From CAYZWU01 sp964482235 (GTDB taxonomy: Bacteria > Planctomycetota > B15-G4 > CAYZWU01), in the NCBI GenBank assembly GCA_964482235.1, contig CAYZWU010000079.1, positions 1 to 18,772 of the forward strand: a DNA stretch of 18,772 nucleotides, in the 5' to 3' direction. How positions within the stretch are numbered: the first letter of the stretch is position 1; the number at the start of each line of letters is the position of its first letter. Under the pieces are notes generated by a model. The model searched no databases and was not told the DNA's origin. It saw nothing but the letters and a program-made list of their open reading frames with translations. Shown here in pieces: positions 7,303 through 15,225 of this stretch. The position numbers were made by a program, and so were the translations under genes.

Positions 7303-7887
7303 TCAGCCGGCCATGCTCCGCCCCAGATCGCATACCTTCTCCTTGAGCTTCTCGTCCTTCTCCAGGTCCGCGGGAAGCGCAGGCGTCAGGGGAACGAGGA
7401 TCGACCGGTACTCCATCCCGAGGAAGTCGGCCATGGTCCGGTAGGTGTCGTCCACGATGGTGAGGCCGGCATCGCGGTCGCCTCCGGCCGTGACGAGAGC
7501 CACGAGCTTCTTGCCCTTCAAGGGGTGGTTGTAAGTGCCGCCATCGGAATCGATCTTGACGAGGGAAAACATCCTGTCGCCGAAGACCTTGATCTGTGCC
7601 GACGGGGCAAACCAGTAGACCGGCGTGGCCATGACGATCACGTCGAACTCCGGTATGCGGGCGAGCAACGGCCTGGCGTCGTCCTTCACCACGCACTCGT
7701 AGCGATCCGACTCCTTGCATTTCATGCAGGCCAGGCAGCCGATCGTCTTGTACGCGAGCCGCGTCGTGTCGATCCTCTCCACCGCGGCGCCGGACCCGAC
7801 GGCGCTCTCCTCGAACCAGTTGACGATGCGGTTGGTGTTGCCTTTCCTGCGCGGGCTTCCGCACAGGAGCAGAATCCTGCTGCTCAT
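7303..7887 (-). CDS. NAD(P)H-dependent FMN reductase / iron-sulfur flavoprotein family
   Basis: The gene encodes 194 aa with a flavodoxin-like fold, probably a cytoplasmic FMN-dependent oxidoreductase. GSPRRKGNT (10-18) is the FMN-phosphate loop, and ATPVYWFAPSAQIKVFGDRM is the typical second flavin loop and dimer helix. Four cysteines, C51, C54, C57 and C65 (CLACMKCKESDRYEC), are spaced C-x2-C-x2-C-x7-C. This matches the compact [4Fe-4S] motif of archaeal/bacterial iron-sulfur flavoproteins (Isf), so a bound cluster is possible. The physiological donor and acceptor are unknown. The start is ATG at 7887 with AAGGAG eight nt upstream. It converges on pit with a 10-nt gap and lies downstream of the PocR-domain gene on the same strand, but a terminator separates them. 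Confidence 0.8.
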   Translation of the reverse strand: MSSRILLLCGSPRRKGNTNRIVNWFEESAVGSGAAVERIDTTRLAYKTIGCLACMKCKESDRYECVVKDDARPLLARIPEFDVIVMATPVYWFAPSAQIKVFGDRMFSLVKIDSDGGTYNHPLKGKKLVALVTAGGDRDAGLTIVDDTYRTMADFLGMEYRSILVPLTPALPADLEKDEKLKEKVCDLGRSMAG

Positions 7888-7971
7888 CTCCTGAGCTCCT
7901 TTCCTGCTTGATCAGTCAGCCAGGCAGTAAAGACCAACGGCGGCTCGCTGTCAATGAAGCGACCGCAGCAG

Positions 7972-8011
7972 AAAAGGGGACCGCCGGTCACGAGGGCCGT
8001 GACCGGCGGTC
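7972..8011 (-). terminator. Intrinsic terminator after the PocR-PAS-HPt gene
   Basis: GACCGCCGGTCAC (7979-7991) pairs perfectly over 13 bp with GTGACCGGCGGTC (7999-8011) around a seven-nt loop. Read on the minus strand, the stem is followed by CCCTTTT (complement of 7972-7978). It lies 33 nt beyond the stop of the gene ending at 8045. The four-T tract is short, but the stem is strong. On the plus strand there is no T-tract, so the assigned direction is minus. Confidence 0.75.
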
Positions 8012-8044
8012 TATCGTAAATCCGCCTCCCCGCAGTCTGCCAAC

Positions 8045-9754
8045 TCAGGATGGCAAGGTTTTCTTGAATCTCCTCAGCTCCCTCTCGAGCTTTTTCACGT
8101 GCGACGGAACGCGGCCGAGCCGTCCTTCCCTGCTGAAGGTTTCCAGGTCGAGCGCCTTCTCCCGGATCCGCAGCGCGCCGACCCGGGCGGCCATACCCCC
8201 CACGGCGCGCGCCTGGCAGCGGACCATGTCCATGTCGCGTTCTCCCTGGGCGTCTTTCAGGCTCTTGATCAGGTGCGGCATCCTGCCCAGGAAATGATCC
8301 ACGGCCTCGTCGAGAAGAGCATCGCCGCCACCGATGCCGTCGAGTGCGCCGGCCCGATCGAAGATCTCCTCGGCGCGAATCCTCCCCCCTCTCTTTTTCC
8401 TCCCGGCACCGGACGCGGGCTGCCTGTCCGCAGCCGGCTTTGTCGTTCGACCGGCGTCCTTCTGCTGCTCCTCCTGTTCCTCTACGAGAGCTTTTCTCAA
8501 CTTCTCGAGCTCCTGCTCGAGCTCCTCGTTCCTTTCCCTCGCCAGGCCGAGATCCCTGGCGGCCTGCCCGTACTTCTCCCTCGTTTCTTCGTGCCTCTGC
8601 CTCGTTTCATGGAGCACGTTCTGGACGGCACGGCTCTCTTCCTTCGCCCTCTCGACCTCCCGGAGAACGGACTCCCGTTCATCCTCGAGAGCGTCGCGCT
8701 CCCGTTGAAGCGCGGCGACCTCCTCCCGGACATCGGCCAGCATCTCATCAGACCGCTTCCTGTCGGTGAGGTCTCTCACCTGGGACCACCACCCCAGAGG
8801 AGTGTTGTCCTTGTCGCGGATCATGTGAGTCGTCACCTCGACGGGAAGAACGCCGCCGTCCTTCTTGATGAACTCCTTCCGATAGGAAGCGTCGCAGCCT
8901 TTTTCGAAGATCTCCCTCTTCTCCTGGTTGTGCCACTTCTTCGGCGTGATGTTCCAGCAGGTGCGCTCCTTCAGCTCATCGATCGTGCAGCCCAGCATCT
9001 CGAGGAAGCTGGTGTTGCCTTCCCTGAACCGGCCCTTGAGATCGCATCTCATGTAGCCGTCCCGGCTGCTCCGGTAGAGCTCGCGATATCTTCTCTCCCT
9101 CTCGTCCAGAACTTTCTCCGCCTGCCGCAGCGCGGCGATGTCCTCCTCCTTCTCTGCCGTCCGCTCCGCCGCTTCCAGAGTCTCGAGCTTCAGTTCCGCC
9201 AGAGCGGCCAGGCTCCCGCCGAGAAAGGACAAGGCCTTCCGGAAACGGCTCTCCGCCACGACGGGCACATGGCTCAGGGCTTCGAGATAGCTGTCCAGCT
9301 CGTACCCGTGGGTCCGAGCCTGCTCCCGGAAACGTTCCGCATCGGGTTCCGAGACAAAGATCTGACCCGAGAAGACCGTGGCCAGCCGCCTGCCCCTGAC
9401 GAACACAGCGGCGGCGCCGTCCGCCAGGCCGTTCTTGCAGCTCCTGATCACGCATCCGCCCTGGTCATCGACATCCTGTGCCAGCTTTCCATGGTTCTCG
9501 CTGCAGAACTGCGCTGATCCGGGGCAGGCCAGGTGAAACTTGTTGCAGAGGGGTCTCCATCCCGTTCCGGCGAGAAGCTTCTGGTCCGGGTATGAAATGA
9601 TCCCCACGTTGAAACCGGTGGCCTCGGAGAACTCATCAAGGATCTTCTGGAGCCCCTTGACATCCACCAGTTCCAAGATCGTGCAAGTTCCCTCGATCCG
9701 GCTCGATCGTTCGGTCACGATCCTGATCCGCCCGGTTTCGGCTGTGTTGACCAT
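8045..9754 (-). CDS. PocR-PAS-coiled-coil-HPt signalling protein with degenerate HPt
   Basis: The gene encodes 569 aa, apparently soluble, with no membrane segment. Residues about 28-185 form a PocR ligand-sensing domain: LVDVKGLQKILDEFSEATG at the start, cysteines C70, C77, C84, C101 and C106, and RSCKNGLADGAAAVFVRG followed by ATVFSGQIFV. Residues about 212-325 are a PAS domain ending in WWSQVRDLTDRKRSDE, the usual PAS/PAC close. Residues about 325-425 are a long Glu/Arg-rich coiled coil, followed by a Lys/Gly-rich hinge. Residues about 450-569 look like a histidine phosphotransfer (HPt) helical bundle. The active-site phrase reads RAVGGMAARVGA (506-517), with R506 where the HPt histidine is expected and G509 in place of the usual Lys. 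No kinase, receiver, GGDEF or DNA-binding domain was seen. It may be a sensor scaffold or phosphorelay decoy. Its leader contains inverted repeats, and a terminator follows. Confidence 0.75.
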   Translation of the reverse strand: MVNTAETGRIRIVTERSSRIEGTCTILELVDVKGLQKILDEFSEATGFNVGIISYPDQKLLAGTGWRPLCNKFHLACPGSAQFCSENHGKLAQDVDDQGGCVIRSCKNGLADGAAAVFVRGRRLATVFSGQIFVSEPDAERFREQARTHGYELDSYLEALSHVPVVAESRFRKALSFLGGSLAALAELKLETLEAAERTAEKEEDIAALRQAEKVLDERERRYRELYRSSRDGYMRCDLKGRFREGNTSFLEMLGCTIDELKERTCWNITPKKWHNQEKREIFEKGCDASYRKEFIKKDGGVLPVEVTTHMIRDKDNTPLGWWSQVRDLTDRKRSDEMLADVREEVAALQRERDALEDERESVLREVERAKEESRAVQNVLHETRQRHEETREKYGQAARDLGLARERNEELEQELEKLRKALVEEQEEQQKDAGRTTKPAADRQPASGAGRKKRGGRIRAEEIFDRAGALDGIGGGDALLDEAVDHFLGRMPHLIKSLKDAQGERDMDMVRCQARAVGGMAARVGALRIREKALDLETFSREGRLGRVPSHVKKLERELRRFKKTLPS

Positions 9755-9797
9755 CTGTTGATCTCTTTCTGGTCTGCTGCTGTGCTGCAGGACGAGT

Positions 9798-9863
9798 CGG
9801 TCATCGACCGGATCTCACCGCTTCGTTGCGACAGAACCGCATCGACATCAGCGTGGTGAGATC
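9798..9863 (-). promoter_or_regulatory. Structured leader/operator region upstream of the PocR-domain gene
   Basis: GATCTCACC (9811-9819) and GGTGAGATC (9855-9863) are perfect 9-bp inverted arms, 35 nt apart. Immediately next to the left arm is a small hairpin CGGTC-ATC-GACCG (9798-9810). An AT-rich patch with TTTAATATTT and a T-tract (about 9864-9900) lies further upstream and probably holds the promoter, though no convincing -35/-10 pair was identified. The repeats could be paired operator half-sites or an RNA stem in the 5' leader. It does not match any riboswitch class I can recognise. Confidence 0.4.
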
Positions 9864-10018
9864 AAAAATATGAATCTACCTTTAATATTTCGGTTTTTTT
9901 CGTCCGGGAAGTTGACCTGTCGATGCAAAAAACATCGGCTCGACCCATGTGGACCCGAATCAAGGCACGCCATCCGGGCCAGGCGTCACTCGGATTGATG
10001 GAGAGATTTCATCTCGAA

Positions 10019-12637
10019 TCATTCGACGGTCAGGATCTCGAGGTTGGTGAGCAGAGCGCCCGGCACGCCCCAGGTCCCGACGAGAGCCTGGAGATAATAC
10101 CTCTCGCCCGACGACCATCCGGTCGGCACGCCGACGGGGAAAACGAGGATTCCGCTTCCAGGCACGCTGCCGATCGGGCGGGAGAAGAGCGGCGGCCAGG
10201 CGACACACAGATCGCCGTGTTTCGTCGGCAGGGGCGGATCGGCCGGCGCCGAGCTCACGGCCAGCACCACGGGAAGAGCCGGTTCGCCCGTCACCTTCAG
10301 ATCGACCAGGCTGCCCGGCACGATATCGCCGATGTGATAGAGGTGTGCGTGAAATTCATCGGCACCCATGTCGACCGCACCGTTCGCCAGGCGCGGATCG
10401 CCCTCGAAGTCCTCGGCCGGCAGGTCCGGCACCGTGCTGTCGCCGCTGTCCCGGCAGGGCGAGTCCCAGTTGAGGTGATAATCGCCCACGGAGAAATCGG
10501 CGAACAGGGGATCGGCATCGATGTTGCCCGTGCCGGGCCAGCCGCCCTCGACATCGCAGCAGAGAGCCGTCGGGTGCTGTCCGCCGCCGATACATCTGAT
10601 CTGCGGATCCGTGGGAGCGCTGTTGTTCCAGACGATCGAGTTCGTGATCGAACCGGAGCACGACTGGAAGACGATCCCTCCGCCATGGTCCGCCGTGTTC
10701 TCCGTGACCGTGTTGTTGATAAGGACCAGATCGCCATCCTCGCAGATCTGCATCCCCCCGCCTGAACCGGCCGAATTCATCGTGATCATGTTGTTGCAGA
10801 TGACCGGATCTCCCATGTAGGTGAAGATCCCGCCGCCGCTTGCGTTGGATGACGCGCACGAGTTTCCGCGAATCACGTTGGAGAGGATCTCGGGAGAAGA
10901 GTAGGTGCAGTAGATCCCGCCCCCGCTGCGGGTGGTTGTGATGTTGTCCTCGATGGCGTTGCCGAAGATCGAGGCATCGGATCGCTCGCACATGATGCCT
11001 CCCCCGTACTCCGCGCTGTTGCCGGCGATCACGTTGTTCGTGATCGTCGGAGAGGTGTACTGGCGGCAGTAGATTCCGCCGCCCATGAATGCGCTGCCGT
11101 TGGTGACGGTGAATCCATCGATCACGGAATCGCGCCGGCAGGGAACGGGAAAGGTGACCACCGGACCGGCCTGGCTGCCGTCGATCTCCGTCACCTCGGG
11201 ACCATCGATGGAACGCACGGTGATCTCCTTGCCGCGGAAGTCGATGTTCTGCACATACGTTCCCGGAGCAACGAGGATCGTGCAGGAGACGGTGGGCGCC
11301 ACGTCGATGGCCGCCTGGATGGAAGAGTAGTCGCCGGGGACATGGAACTCGATCTCCCCGGGAGTGCCGAAAACATAGACGGCACCGGAATCTCCGGCAA
11401 CCTGATCCTCGAAAGGGGAACCGCAGAGGATCGCCTCTCCGACCACGTCGACGGCGGCGCCGAAAGCGTCGTACATCGAGATATCCGACGCCACGAGCTT
11501 GTCCCCGTACGTCCAGGTCCCGTTCTGGTGGCGAAAGGTGTATGCCGACCCCTGGATCTCGTCGTTGATCGCCCCCACGACGGCGAGATCCTTGAACAGC
11601 GCGAGCGACCACGCGAAGGCGTCGCCGGCAGCGATGTCGGGAGGGACGAACGTCTCCTCCTCCCGCCAGTACTGGAAGGCGGCATCGTAGCGGAAGGCAA
11701 AGGCGGCTCCGGCATCGATCCCCCAATCGTCGATCCATGGCGTTCCGAGAAGGGTCGCATCGCCGAATATCGCCAGCGAATGCCCGACGCGGCTCTCGGA
11801 ATAGACAGCCGCTGGTCTGATGGCGTACCCTTCATCCCATAGACCCGTGTTGACGTCGTAATAAAAGGCGGCGGCCGCGCCCGTGTCGAGCAACATCCAG
11901 TGTTCGTCGTACCCGGGACCTCCCAGGAGAATGGTCTGCCCGGTGGTTGCCACGGACCAGCCGAAGTTGTCGTTGGTGGAAATGTTGTAGGCGCTCTCCA
12001 GAATGGCTTCCTCCTGCCAGACACCGGCAGCGTGGTCGTAGCGGAAAACATAGGCCGTACCCATTCCGGACCAGCTGAAGGGAGCACCGACCACGGCCAT
12101 GTCTCTCCAGAGGGCGACGGAATGTCCGAACATGTCTCCGGCTGCGCCATTCGATGCAAGAAGCCTGGCTTCCTCGTTCCATGTTCCCGTCGCCTCGTCG
12201 AGGCGATAGATGTATGCCGCCCCGGAGCCGTCGCCGTTGTGGTCGGCGGCAGGTGCGCCGACCAGCGCAACGCGACCGTCGAGAGAAACGTCGAATCCGA
12301 ACAAGTCTGCAGCACTGCCGTCCGACGGGTCGAGCCTGGCTTCCTCCGTCCAAAGATCCGTGTCGCCGTCGTAGAGGAACAGATAGGCAGATCCGGCCAC
12401 AAGGGACATGTCATGGCTGGGAGCGCCGATCAGCGCTCTTCTGGAGGAGAGGGAGACGGAATACCCGAAGTAACCCGAATCTATCCCGTCGGAAGGGGTC
12501 AGCTTGGCGTCTTCATGGATCTGTGCCCACGAGGACACGGGACAGAAGAAGAATAGAAATATCACTGTCAAGCGCGCCATGAGCAGGGGCTGCATCTTCT
12601 GCTGCCGATTCCCGAAAGGAAATGCAAATACCTTCAT
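10019..12637 (-). CDS. Secreted FG-GAP repeat / right-handed beta-helix protein
   Basis: The gene encodes 872 aa when started at ATG 12637, which has GAGGAGG nine nt upstream; the frame could open earlier at a TTG (12754) without a ribosome site. Residues 1-39 form a long signal peptide (MARLTVIFLFFFCPVSSWAQ). Residues about 45-425 contain seven FG-GAP-like blades of 50-58 residues, each with the pattern 'DGAAxDxFGxSVAL...VVGAP...GSAYVF'; they should form a beta-propeller. Residues about 430-760 form a right-handed beta-helix with PGDYSSIQAAIDVA, then VAPGTYVQNI, then repeated TNNVIAGNSAEYGGGI rungs, ending in ADPLF, SPCRDSGD and VDMGADEF. Residues about 765-872 are a beta-sandwich tail (GSVPGSGILVFPVGVP, then YYLQALVG, then LLTNLEILTVE). 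No catalytic site was recognised; it is probably a surface or secreted binding or adhesion protein. It is divergent from the hyp operon. Confidence 0.8.
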   Translation of the reverse strand: MKVFAFPFGNRQQKMQPLLMARLTVIFLFFFCPVSSWAQIHEDAKLTPSDGIDSGYFGYSVSLSSRRALIGAPSHDMSLVAGSAYLFLYDGDTDLWTEEARLDPSDGSAADLFGFDVSLDGRVALVGAPAADHNGDGSGAAYIYRLDEATGTWNEEARLLASNGAAGDMFGHSVALWRDMAVVGAPFSWSGMGTAYVFRYDHAAGVWQEEAILESAYNISTNDNFGWSVATTGQTILLGGPGYDEHWMLLDTGAAAAFYYDVNTGLWDEGYAIRPAAVYSESRVGHSLAIFGDATLLGTPWIDDWGIDAGAAFAFRYDAAFQYWREEETFVPPDIAAGDAFAWSLALFKDLAVVGAINDEIQGSAYTFRHQNGTWTYGDKLVASDISMYDAFGAAVDVVGEAILCGSPFEDQVAGDSGAVYVFGTPGEIEFHVPGDYSSIQAAIDVAPTVSCTILVAPGTYVQNIDFRGKEITVRSIDGPEVTEIDGSQAGPVVTFPVPCRRDSVIDGFTVTNGSAFMGGGIYCRQYTSPTITNNVIAGNSAEYGGGIMCERSDASIFGNAIEDNITTTRSGGGIYCTYSSPEILSNVIRGNSCASSNASGGGIFTYMGDPVICNNMITMNSAGSGGGMQICEDGDLVLINNTVTENTADHGGGIVFQSCSGSITNSIVWNNSAPTDPQIRCIGGGQHPTALCCDVEGGWPGTGNIDADPLFADFSVGDYHLNWDSPCRDSGDSTVPDLPAEDFEGDPRLANGAVDMGADEFHAHLYHIGDIVPGSLVDLKVTGEPALPVVLAVSSAPADPPLPTKHGDLCVAWPPLFSRPIGSVPGSGILVFPVGVPTGWSSGERYYLQALVGTWGVPGALLTNLEILTVE

Positions 12638-12666
12638 TGCTTCCGGCCTCCTCGATTCGATATCCT

Positions 12667-12682
12667 GACAGGCGACCCTGTC
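12667..12682 (-). other. Small hairpin in the leader of the FG-GAP/beta-helix gene
   Basis: GACAGG (12667-12672) and CCTGTC (12677-12682) pair over 6 bp around a CGAC tetraloop, 30 nt before the ATG on the minus strand. The 247-nt divergent gap 12638-12884 also holds a perfect palindrome CGGAATTCCG (12763-12772) and ATTTATAAC (12798-12806), which could serve as a -10 on either strand. None is strong enough to assign a promoter. Confidence 0.25.
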
Positions 12683-12831
12683 CGGCGGAAAGACTTGGAC
12701 GATTTCAGAACGATCTCCGGAAAAGAGAGCGCAGCAGGAGGACGAAAGGTGCAATGAAGCGGCGGAATTCCGAAATTATCCTCAATGAACAGCCCGATTT
12801 ATAACGAAGAAGAACTGGATATTGACCTTCT

Positions 12832-12859
12832 GGCGGAGTCTCTACCCTGATTCTCCGCC
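12832..12859 (+). promoter_or_regulatory. Inverted repeat in the hypF leader
   Basis: GGCGGAG (12832-12838) and CTCCGCC (12853-12859) are 7-bp inverted arms with a 14-nt spacer, ending 25 nt before the hypF ATG. TTGACC (12822-12827) just upstream is the only -35-like hexamer nearby, with no good -10 at 16-18 nt. No sigma-54 GG/GC (-24/-12) pair was found, although some known hyp operons use one. It may be an operator or a leader hairpin of the hyp operon. Confidence 0.3.
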
Positions 12860-12884
12860 TGTCATCCTGAACACAAGATCAGCC

Positions 12885-15221
12885 ATGAACGAAGAAACGA
12901 TTCGACTCGCCATCGAGGTCCGCGGCCGCGTTCAAGGTGTCGGCTTCAGACCTTTCGTCTATCGAACGGCCACGGAGCTCGGCCTGGCCGGTGAGGTGGG
13001 CAACAACGATCGCGGCGTCTTCATCGAGGTCGAAGGCCTTGCCGATGCCGTGCAGACCTTTCTCGAGCGGCTCGAGGACGGGCAGCCGCCCCTGGCCCGG
13101 ATCGGATCGCTCGAGAAGGAGGTGATCGCCACCCGAGGCGGGGGAAACTTCGTCATCGCTCGAAGCGAGAACGGCAGCAGCGGCGACGCGGCCGTCACTC
13201 CGGACACGGCGCTCTGCGGCGACTGCCTGGCCGAGATGTCCGACCGGCGGGACAGGCGCTTCCGCTACGGCTTCATCAACTGCACCAACTGCGGCCCCCG
13301 CTACTCGATCATCCACTCCGTTCCCTACGACCGGGAGGCCAGCACCATGGCCGGGTTCGCCATGTGCCCAGCCTGCCGCAAGGAGTACGACGATCCGGAG
13401 AACCGCCGCTTCCACGCCCAGCCCAACGCCTGCCCGGAGTGCGGGCCGCGGGCCTGGCTCGCCGACAGGAACGGCGAGAGTCTCCCGGGCGATCCCTATC
13501 GCCTCGCCGCCGGGCTCCTCCTGGAAGGAAAGATCGTGGCCGTGAAGGGGCTGGGCGGCTTTCACCTGGCATGCCGGGCCGACAGCGACGACGCGGTGAA
13601 CCGCCTGAGACGGCGGAAGGGACGCGAGGCGAAGCCCTTCGCCGTGCTGGCCGCCGACGTCGAGCAAGCCCGGACGATCGTCCGGATGGACGAGACGACG
13701 GAAGCGGCCCTCACCGATCCGGCGCGGCCGATCGTTCTTCTCGAGGCGCGCAGCGACTCCGGCCTCAGCGGCGCGGTGGCGCCTTCGGTCGGCACCTACG
13801 GTGTCTTGCTCCCCTATACCCCGATCCACGTGCTCCTTGTCGAGGAGTGCGGCGTTCCCCTGGTTCTCACGTCGGGGAACCCGACGGCCGAACCGCTCTG
13901 CCGCGGGAACGGCGAAGCCCGTGAACGGCTGGGATCGATCGCCGACGCCTTCCTTCTCCACGACAGGAAGATCGCCCGCCCGATCGACGACTCCGTGGTC
14001 ACCTGCGTCACCGTGCCGGACCTGAAAAAAGGGCGGAAGCAGGACGTGCCCGGCTCCGCGATTCTCCCCCTGCGCCGCGCCCGGGGATACGTTCCTGATT
14101 CGATCCGGCTGGCGCGAGGCGCTCCGGTCCCGATCGTTGGGCTCGGCGGGGAGCTCAAGTCGACCGTCTGCTTCCTGTCGGGTAATCGAGCCGTGGTGAG
14201 CGAGCACCTGGGCGAGCTCGAGAATCCGGCCGCCTTTCGGAACTTCCTCGAAGCGATCGATCGTCTCGGGAAGCTGCTCGCCGTCGAGCCGCAGGCCGCG
14301 GCCTGCGACAGCCATCCCGCCTACGCGGCCACCCGGCACGCCCGAAGCCTCGGCCTCCCCCTCTTCGAGGTGCAGCACCATCACGCCCACATCGTGAGCT
14401 GCATGGCCGAGAACGGCGTCGACGAGCCGGTGATCGGCATCGCCTGCGACGGTACGGGCTACGGCATGGACGGCAACCTGTGGGGCTGCGAGATCCTTCA
14501 GTGCGACGCGGCCGACTTCAGGCGCACAGGTTCTCTCCGTTGCTTTCCCCTGGTCGGGGGCGACGCGGCGGCGCGCCAGACCTGGAGGCCGGCCGCCGGG
14601 CTCCTGCATACAGCCTTCGGCGAGTCGTGGCGCGAATCGGCATCGGACTTCTTCGAAGAAATCGATCAGGAAGCCGTTGCCGTCACGGCGCGCCGGATCG
14701 AAAGGAACAGCGGCGTTGTGTCCACTTCGAGCCTGGGGCGCCTCTTCGACGCCGCGGCGTTCCTCCTGGGGATCTGCTCCTTCAACCGGTTCGAGGCGGA
14801 AGCCGCCATGGCCCTCGAGGCGGCGGCGCGCCAGAGCGGCAAGCAGTGCGCCTCGTGGCGCTTCTCCGTGTCGAGGCCGGAAGAGGGCGCCCCCTATCAG
14901 TTCGACCTGCGCCCCGCGGTGAGGCAGCTGCTTCTCGACCGCCGGGCCGGCATCCCGGTTCCCGACCTGGCGCTGACCTTCCACGAGACCGTGGCCGCCG
15001 GTCTGGCGGAGTGCGCGAGAAGGACGGCAAGGGAAAGCGGCATCGAGCGGGCTGCGCTCTCGGGAGGCTGCTTCGCCAACAGGCTTCTCTTCCGTCTCCT
15101 GGCGGAGAAGCTCCAGGACACGGGCCTCGATATCCTGTTCCACAATCATCTGCCTCCGGGAGACGGAGGCATCTCTCTCGGCCAGGCGGTGTCCGCGGCG
15201 GCCCGCCTCGAAAGGAGCTGA
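12885..15221 (+). CDS. hypF: [NiFe] hydrogenase maturation carbamoyltransferase HypF
   Basis: The gene encodes 778 aa. HypF uses carbamoyl phosphate and ATP to carbamoylate the C-terminal Cys of HypE, the first step in making the cyanide ligands. All four modules are present in order. An acylphosphatase domain begins with VRGRVQGVGFRPFVYR (12-27). Two zinc fingers carry C111/C114, C133/C136, C161/C164 and C183/C186 in exact C-x2-C-x18-C-x2-C-x24-C-x2-C-x18-C-x2-C spacing. A YrdC-like domain spans about 205-395 (AVKGLGGFHLAC, then RRRKGREAKPFAV). A Kae1-like domain carries HHHAH (498-502), DGTGYG (522-527) and ALSGGCFANR. The ATG at 12885 is chosen because HypF proteins begin just before the acylphosphatase motif; an upstream TTG at 12822 would add 21 unrelated residues. 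No clear Shine-Dalgarno is seen. It is the first gene of the operon, four nt before hypC. Confidence 0.95.
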   Translation: MNEETIRLAIEVRGRVQGVGFRPFVYRTATELGLAGEVGNNDRGVFIEVEGLADAVQTFLERLEDGQPPLARIGSLEKEVIATRGGGNFVIARSENGSSGDAAVTPDTALCGDCLAEMSDRRDRRFRYGFINCTNCGPRYSIIHSVPYDREASTMAGFAMCPACRKEYDDPENRRFHAQPNACPECGPRAWLADRNGESLPGDPYRLAAGLLLEGKIVAVKGLGGFHLACRADSDDAVNRLRRRKGREAKPFAVLAADVEQARTIVRMDETTEAALTDPARPIVLLEARSDSGLSGAVAPSVGTYGVLLPYTPIHVLLVEECGVPLVLTSGNPTAEPLCRGNGEARERLGSIADAFLLHDRKIARPIDDSVVTCVTVPDLKKGRKQDVPGSAILPLRRARGYVPDSIRLARGAPVPIVGLGGELKSTVCFLSGNRAVVSEHLGELENPAAFRNFLEAIDRLGKLLAVEPQAAACDSHPAYAATRHARSLGLPLFEVQHHHAHIVSCMAENGVDEPVIGIACDGTGYGMDGNLWGCEILQCDAADFRRTGSLRCFPLVGGDAAARQTWRPAAGLLHTAFGESWRESASDFFEEIDQEAVAVTARRIERNSGVVSTSSLGRLFDAAAFLLGICSFNRFEAEAAMALEAAARQSGKQCASWRFSVSRPEEGAPYQFDLRPAVRQLLLDRRAGIPVPDLALTFHETVAAGLAECARRTARESGIERAALSGGCFANRLLFRLLAEKLQDTGLDILFHNHLPPGDGGISLGQAVSAAARLERS

Positions 15222-15225
15222 CCCG

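Noticed and set aside
8099..9517. A 472-codon plus-strand open frame opposite the PocR-PAS gene.
   Set aside because: The minus-strand protein has coherent PocR, PAS and coiled-coil regions. The plus-strand frame is a Leu/Pro/Arg-rich shadow.
9921..9937. CGATG/CATCG hairpin with a poly-A/T loop as a terminator for the same gene.
   Set aside because: The T-run is in the loop, not after the stem, and the stem is only five bp.
10003..10015. GAGAT-TTC-ATCTC hairpin directly after the stop of the FG-GAP/beta-helix gene as a terminator.
   Set aside because: The stem is only five bp with a three-nt loop, and no T-tract follows on the minus strand.
12754..12754. Upstream TTG start for the FG-GAP/beta-helix protein, adding 39 residues.
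   Set aside because: The added residues lack a ribosome site and would bury the signal peptide. The ATG at 12637 has GAGGAGG at proper spacing.
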